From the NCBI GenBank assembly GCA_902560315.1, contig CACELG010000001.1:186001-250000 (forward strand): a stretch of DNA of 64,000 nucleotides. Direction: 5' to 3'. Within the stretch, counting starts at the first letter, position 1. Each line of letters opens with the position of its first letter. The position numbers were made by a program, and so were the translations under genes. Below the pieces are notes generated by a model, which saw only the letters and a list, made by a program, of their open reading frames with translations, ran no database searches and was not told the origin of the DNA. Below are positions 61,494 to 64,000 of the stretch, in pieces. The stretch comes from an uncultured SAR86 cluster bacterium (GTDB lineage: Bacteria > Pseudomonadota > Gammaproteobacteria > Magnimaribacterales > D2472).

Positions 61494-61995
61494 GACCATT
61501 ATCAAGATATTTTACTCATTAGCAGTTGCTGTTTTATGTTTCTCTATTAACGCTAGCAATAAAGACTCTTCAATGACTGGATATTGGCTGACCTCTCAAT
61601 CCATAGTTCATGTTAAGGAATGTGAAAATTCATTATGCGCGGTAATCGAACATATATTTGTTGAAAACGGAATAGATCAAGAATCAATACTTGATAAAAA
61701 TAATAAAGACAAATCAATGAGAGAAAGAAGTTTAATTGGAATTAATTTGATAGATAATTTTTCCTATATCAGCGGAGCAAAAGAATTATCTGGTGGAAAA
61801 ATATATGATCCAGGTCGAGGAAGGTCTTTTAAATCTAGTTTATATCTGTTGGAAAATGGAAACTTAAAGGTAGAAGGGTGTTTGATGAGACTTTGCGGAC
61901 ATGAAGAATGGAAGCCTCTATTAGTCAGCTTAAATGATGATGGCACAAAGTCAGCTACACTTAGGGAGGCGCTTCAACTGTATGAAAAAAATTAA
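61486..61995 (+). CDS. DUF2147 secreted protein
   Basis: 169 residues with a signal peptide (IIKIFYSLAVAVLCFSINAS). SSMTGYWLTSQSIVHVKECENSLCAVIEHI, DKNNKDKSMRERSLIGINLI and GGKIYDPGRGRSFKSSLYLL match the DUF2147 domain, including the DPxxG turn. The family is mainly periplasmic, and its function is unknown. It overlaps its neighbours on both sides. Confidence 0.82.
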   Translation: MNKTIIKIFYSLAVAVLCFSINASNKDSSMTGYWLTSQSIVHVKECENSLCAVIEHIFVENGIDQESILDKNNKDKSMRERSLIGINLIDNFSYISGAKELSGGKIYDPGRGRSFKSSLYLLENGNLKVEGCLMRLCGHEEWKPLLVSLNDDGTKSATLREALQLYEKN

Positions 61996-62341
61996 TTTCA
62001 AAAATAAATTTAAAAAATTTTCAGATCAATGGTCCCCAAAAGTTATTGCAGAGCTAAATGACTATCAATTTAAACTTGTAAAGATTCAAAATGATTTTAT
62101 ATGGCATCAGCACAATGATACAGATGAAGTATTTATTGTAATAAAGGGTAAGATGTTTATTGAATTTGAAACTGAGTTAATCGAGTTAAATGAAGGTGAA
62201 ATGATAGTAGTTCCTAAAGGCGTTAGGCATAGACCATATTCTGAAGAAGAAGCAAGTATAATGTTGGTTGAACCTAGGGGAGTTCTAAATACTGGTGATA
62301 AAGTTGATGAATTAACAGCGCTAAATGATCAATGGATTTAG
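61982..62341 (+). CDS. Cupin-domain protein
   Basis: 119 residues from the ATG at 61982 (MKKINFKNKF), overlapping the DUF2147 stop by 14 bases; the track's 61934 start lies inside that gene. The cupin motif 1 is FIWHQHNDTDEVFIVIKGKM (His-x-His and Glu), and motif 2 is GEMIVVPKGVRHRPYSEEEA with a His. So the metal site is complete. Cupins of this size are metal-binding sensors, isomerases or dioxygenases; no substrate can be named. Confidence 0.82.
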   Translation: MKKINFKNKFKKFSDQWSPKVIAELNDYQFKLVKIQNDFIWHQHNDTDEVFIVIKGKMFIEFETELIELNEGEMIVVPKGVRHRPYSEEEASIMLVEPRGVLNTGDKVDELTALNDQWI

Positions 62342-62358
62342 CGGGGGAGACATTTTTA

Positions 62359-63564
62359 ATGAGTAAATATTTAATTGTTATTTTAGCAATACTTGTTTTG
62401 GCAATTGTTCTTTATAGTCCCAATATTTATAAACTTTATAAGCTAGCAACTCTATATAACGAAAAATCAATTGCAAAAAATTTTATAAGTATTAATAAAA
62501 TTTTTGATACTTCTAATCCAATATCAGCATCTGAAAAACCTTTTGTATTTGAAAAAGAAGATTTTGAATTACCAGATTCTTATGAGTTTGAAGGAGAACA
62601 ATTAAATTTGATAGAGGGGCTTGACCATTTTCATACTGATGGGCTCATAATTTTGCATGATGGAAAAATGTTATTCGAGAAATATTGGAACGGCAATACA
62701 AAAGATAGCAAACACATAGCCTTTTCTGTTTCAAAATCATACTTGTCAGCACTATTTGGAATAGCTATCGAGGAAGGATTAATAAAAAGCATTGATGATA
62801 ATGTCTCTATATATCTGGATGACTTTGAAGGAACTGGATATGAGGATGTTAAGATTAAAAATCTTCTTCAAATGTCATCTGGTATAGAATTCAATGAGGA
62901 TTATGCAGATCCAAATTCAGATATAAATAGATTTGCTAGAGCTACAGCAAAAGGATCTTCATTTAGAGATTTTGCAAAAACCCTTAAAAATGGAAAAAAA
63001 CAAGGAACTTATAATCATTATGTAAGTCTTGATACTCAAGTATTGGGAATGATTCTTGAATCAGTTACTGATATGCCCTTAAGAGAATATTTATATAAAA
63101 GAATTTGGAGCAAGATCGGAACAGAAAGTGATGCTTATTATATAGCTGATAAAACTGGTACAGACATGGCGCTTGGAGGCCTAAACGCTACATTAAGAGA
63201 CTTTTCTAAATTCGGGCAATTATATTTAAATGAAGGTAGCTGGGATGGCGAACAAATTGTTCCCAAATCATGGGTTGTTAAATCTCATACACCAGATGCA
63301 CCTCATTTGATGCCAAATGCTGGAGATCTCTCTTCAAGTGAATGGGGGTATGGCTATCAGTGGTGGATTCCAGGAGATCCACTAACTGACTACACAGCTC
63401 ATGGAATATTTAATCAGTTTATTTATGTTGATCCAGTATCAAATGTTGTAATTGCAAAAACATCTTCTAATCATAGATTTAGGTCTGAAAAAGAATATTC
63501 AAAAGCTGCTCATATAGCTATGTTTAGGAGCATAACTAAACATATTCAAAATACATTCAATTAA
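62359..63564 (+). CDS. Membrane-anchored beta-lactamase-family serine hydrolase
   Basis: 401 residues from the ATG at 62359 (MSKYLIVIL), behind a G-rich ribosome site (GGGGGAG); the track's start at 62332 is in the previous gene. One N-terminal TM helix anchors a class C/esterase-like domain. The SxxK nucleophile is HIAFSVSKSYLSALFG. TYNHYVSLDTQVLG provides the Tyr-x-Asn/Ser-like motif and GYQWWIPGD the C-terminal HxG-like loop (TAHGIFNQFIYVD). The family includes esterases and D-aminopeptidases; drug hydrolysis is not implied. Confidence 0.88.
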   Translation: MSKYLIVILAILVLAIVLYSPNIYKLYKLATLYNEKSIAKNFISINKIFDTSNPISASEKPFVFEKEDFELPDSYEFEGEQLNLIEGLDHFHTDGLIILHDGKMLFEKYWNGNTKDSKHIAFSVSKSYLSALFGIAIEEGLIKSIDDNVSIYLDDFEGTGYEDVKIKNLLQMSSGIEFNEDYADPNSDINRFARATAKGSSFRDFAKTLKNGKKQGTYNHYVSLDTQVLGMILESVTDMPLREYLYKRIWSKIGTESDAYYIADKTGTDMALGGLNATLRDFSKFGQLYLNEGSWDGEQIVPKSWVVKSHTPDAPHLMPNAGDLSSSEWGYGYQWWIPGDPLTDYTAHGIFNQFIYVDPVSNVVIAKTSSNHRFRSEKEYSKAAHIAMFRSITKHIQNTFN

Positions 63565-63626
63565 TATATTTGTATTCATTCAAATTCTTTTTTAGAATTA
63601 GTTAAACAATTTTTAGAGGAAAAAAA

Positions 63627-64000
63627 ATGAATTCTAAACTATTAGGCTTTATAGCTTTTTTATTTGTAATTAATATTTCTGCTGGTCATCATGAGGGTGG
63701 AAAGATGCACGGTAACTCTGCTGAATGGGAGATAGAAACATATACTTCTTCTGCACCTGATTTTATTGGGGACTTTGCAACTGTTGTAAGTGCTAGCGGA
63801 GATATTCTAAGAGAAGGTACAAATGGATGGACTTGTCTTCCATTTATAGCAATGCCCAAAATGGGATTTAAAACTGCAAATGAAGCAGCTCCAGCATGTG
63901 CAGATGCAAATGCAGTTGCATGGGCAAATGCATATATGAGTCAATCAAAGCCAGAAATAGCTAATGATGGCTGGATTTGGATGATCCATGGAGATACGGG
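63627..64000 (+). CDS. Secreted protein of unknown function, 5' part (cut by window edge)
   Basis: Not in the ORF track because it runs off the window. The ATG at 63627, with an AGAGGA ribosome site upstream, gives MNSKLLGFIAFLFVINISAG as a signal peptide. The mature protein starts HHEGGKMHGN and contains WEIETYTSSAPDFIGDFATV. About 124 residues are visible. The repeated small residues and Ala-rich stretch (ANAVAWANAYMSQ) look like an exported domain, but I recognise no family. Confidence 0.6.
   Translation, partial: MNSKLLGFIAFLFVINISAGHHEGGKMHGNSAEWEIETYTSSAPDFIGDFATVVSASGDILREGTNGWTCLPFIAMPKMGFKTANEAAPACADANAVAWANAYMSQSKPEIANDGWIWMIHGDT

Overview
The window is a compact, strongly AT-rich chromosomal segment of a Gram-negative gammaproteobacterium, most likely a streamlined marine lineage of the SAR86 type. 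That placement is inference. It rests on gamma-style gene content (type I gshA, a YheV-like zinc ribbon, a Pseudomonas-like cox/ctaG/SURF1/ctaAB cluster, an LpxL-like acyltransferase), the AT-rich bases, very short or overlapping gene boundaries and few Shine-Dalgarno sequences. I saw no rRNA, tRNA, insertion sequence, prophage or CRISPR array. No gene-free stretch exceeds about 220 bases.

1-6.4 kb: the start of polA (minus strand, running off the left edge), dsbB, then pckA-gshA and a quinone-oxidoreductase-like gene. The pckA leader carries a long inverted repeat.

6.4-14.7 kb: a complete aa3-type cytochrome c oxidase locus on the minus strand. It holds subunits II, I and III, the Cu-B chaperone CtaG, SURF1, heme A synthesis (CtaA, CtaB), a Sco copper chaperone and an oxidase-linked unknown. 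One tiny twin-TM gene lies on the other strand.

14.7-25.1 kb: housekeeping genes. These are yheV-aroE-hemF-tsaC-purE (minus), def-fmt-trkA-trkH (plus), an LpxL-like acyltransferase (minus), and an alpha2-type glycyl-tRNA synthetase with plsC (plus).

25.1-38.3 kb: the classic origin neighbourhood. gyrB-recF-dnaN-dnaA run leftward. rpmH-rnpA-yidC-mnmE-mnmG-rsmG-parA-parB run rightward. A parS-like site lies inside the 3' end of recF and a perfect DnaA box lies upstream of dnaA. Coding-strand composition flips sharply from G/T-rich (yidC, mnmE) to A/C-rich (mnmG, rsmG) in the mnmE-mnmG gap.

38.3-48.3 kb: the F1Fo ATP synthase operon (atpIBEFHAGDC) followed by glmU-glmS.

48.3-64 kb: an accessory region of small, secreted or poorly known genes. 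It includes an HNH-HIT fusion, a 50-aa membrane peptide followed by a 15-aa peptide with eight cysteines, a secreted cyclase-family enzyme, a run of overlapping small genes (methyltransferase, GFA, SMR, SDR, VOC, YeiH-like, VOC), an esterase, a second GFA, MAPEG, DUF952, a sterol-desaturase family enzyme, DUF4399, a beta-helix protein paired with a di-heme HNE_0200-family protein, a lipoprotein, DUF2147, a cupin and a serine hydrolase. A secreted protein is cut by the right edge.

The core genes serve respiration (oxidase plus ATP synthase), replication and segregation, and envelope precursor supply (glmU/glmS, lpxL-like, plsC). The most intriguing material is the cysteine-rich micropeptide locus, the HNH-HIT fusion, the beta-helix/di-heme pair, the compositional flip at 34.1 kb and the pckA leader structure.
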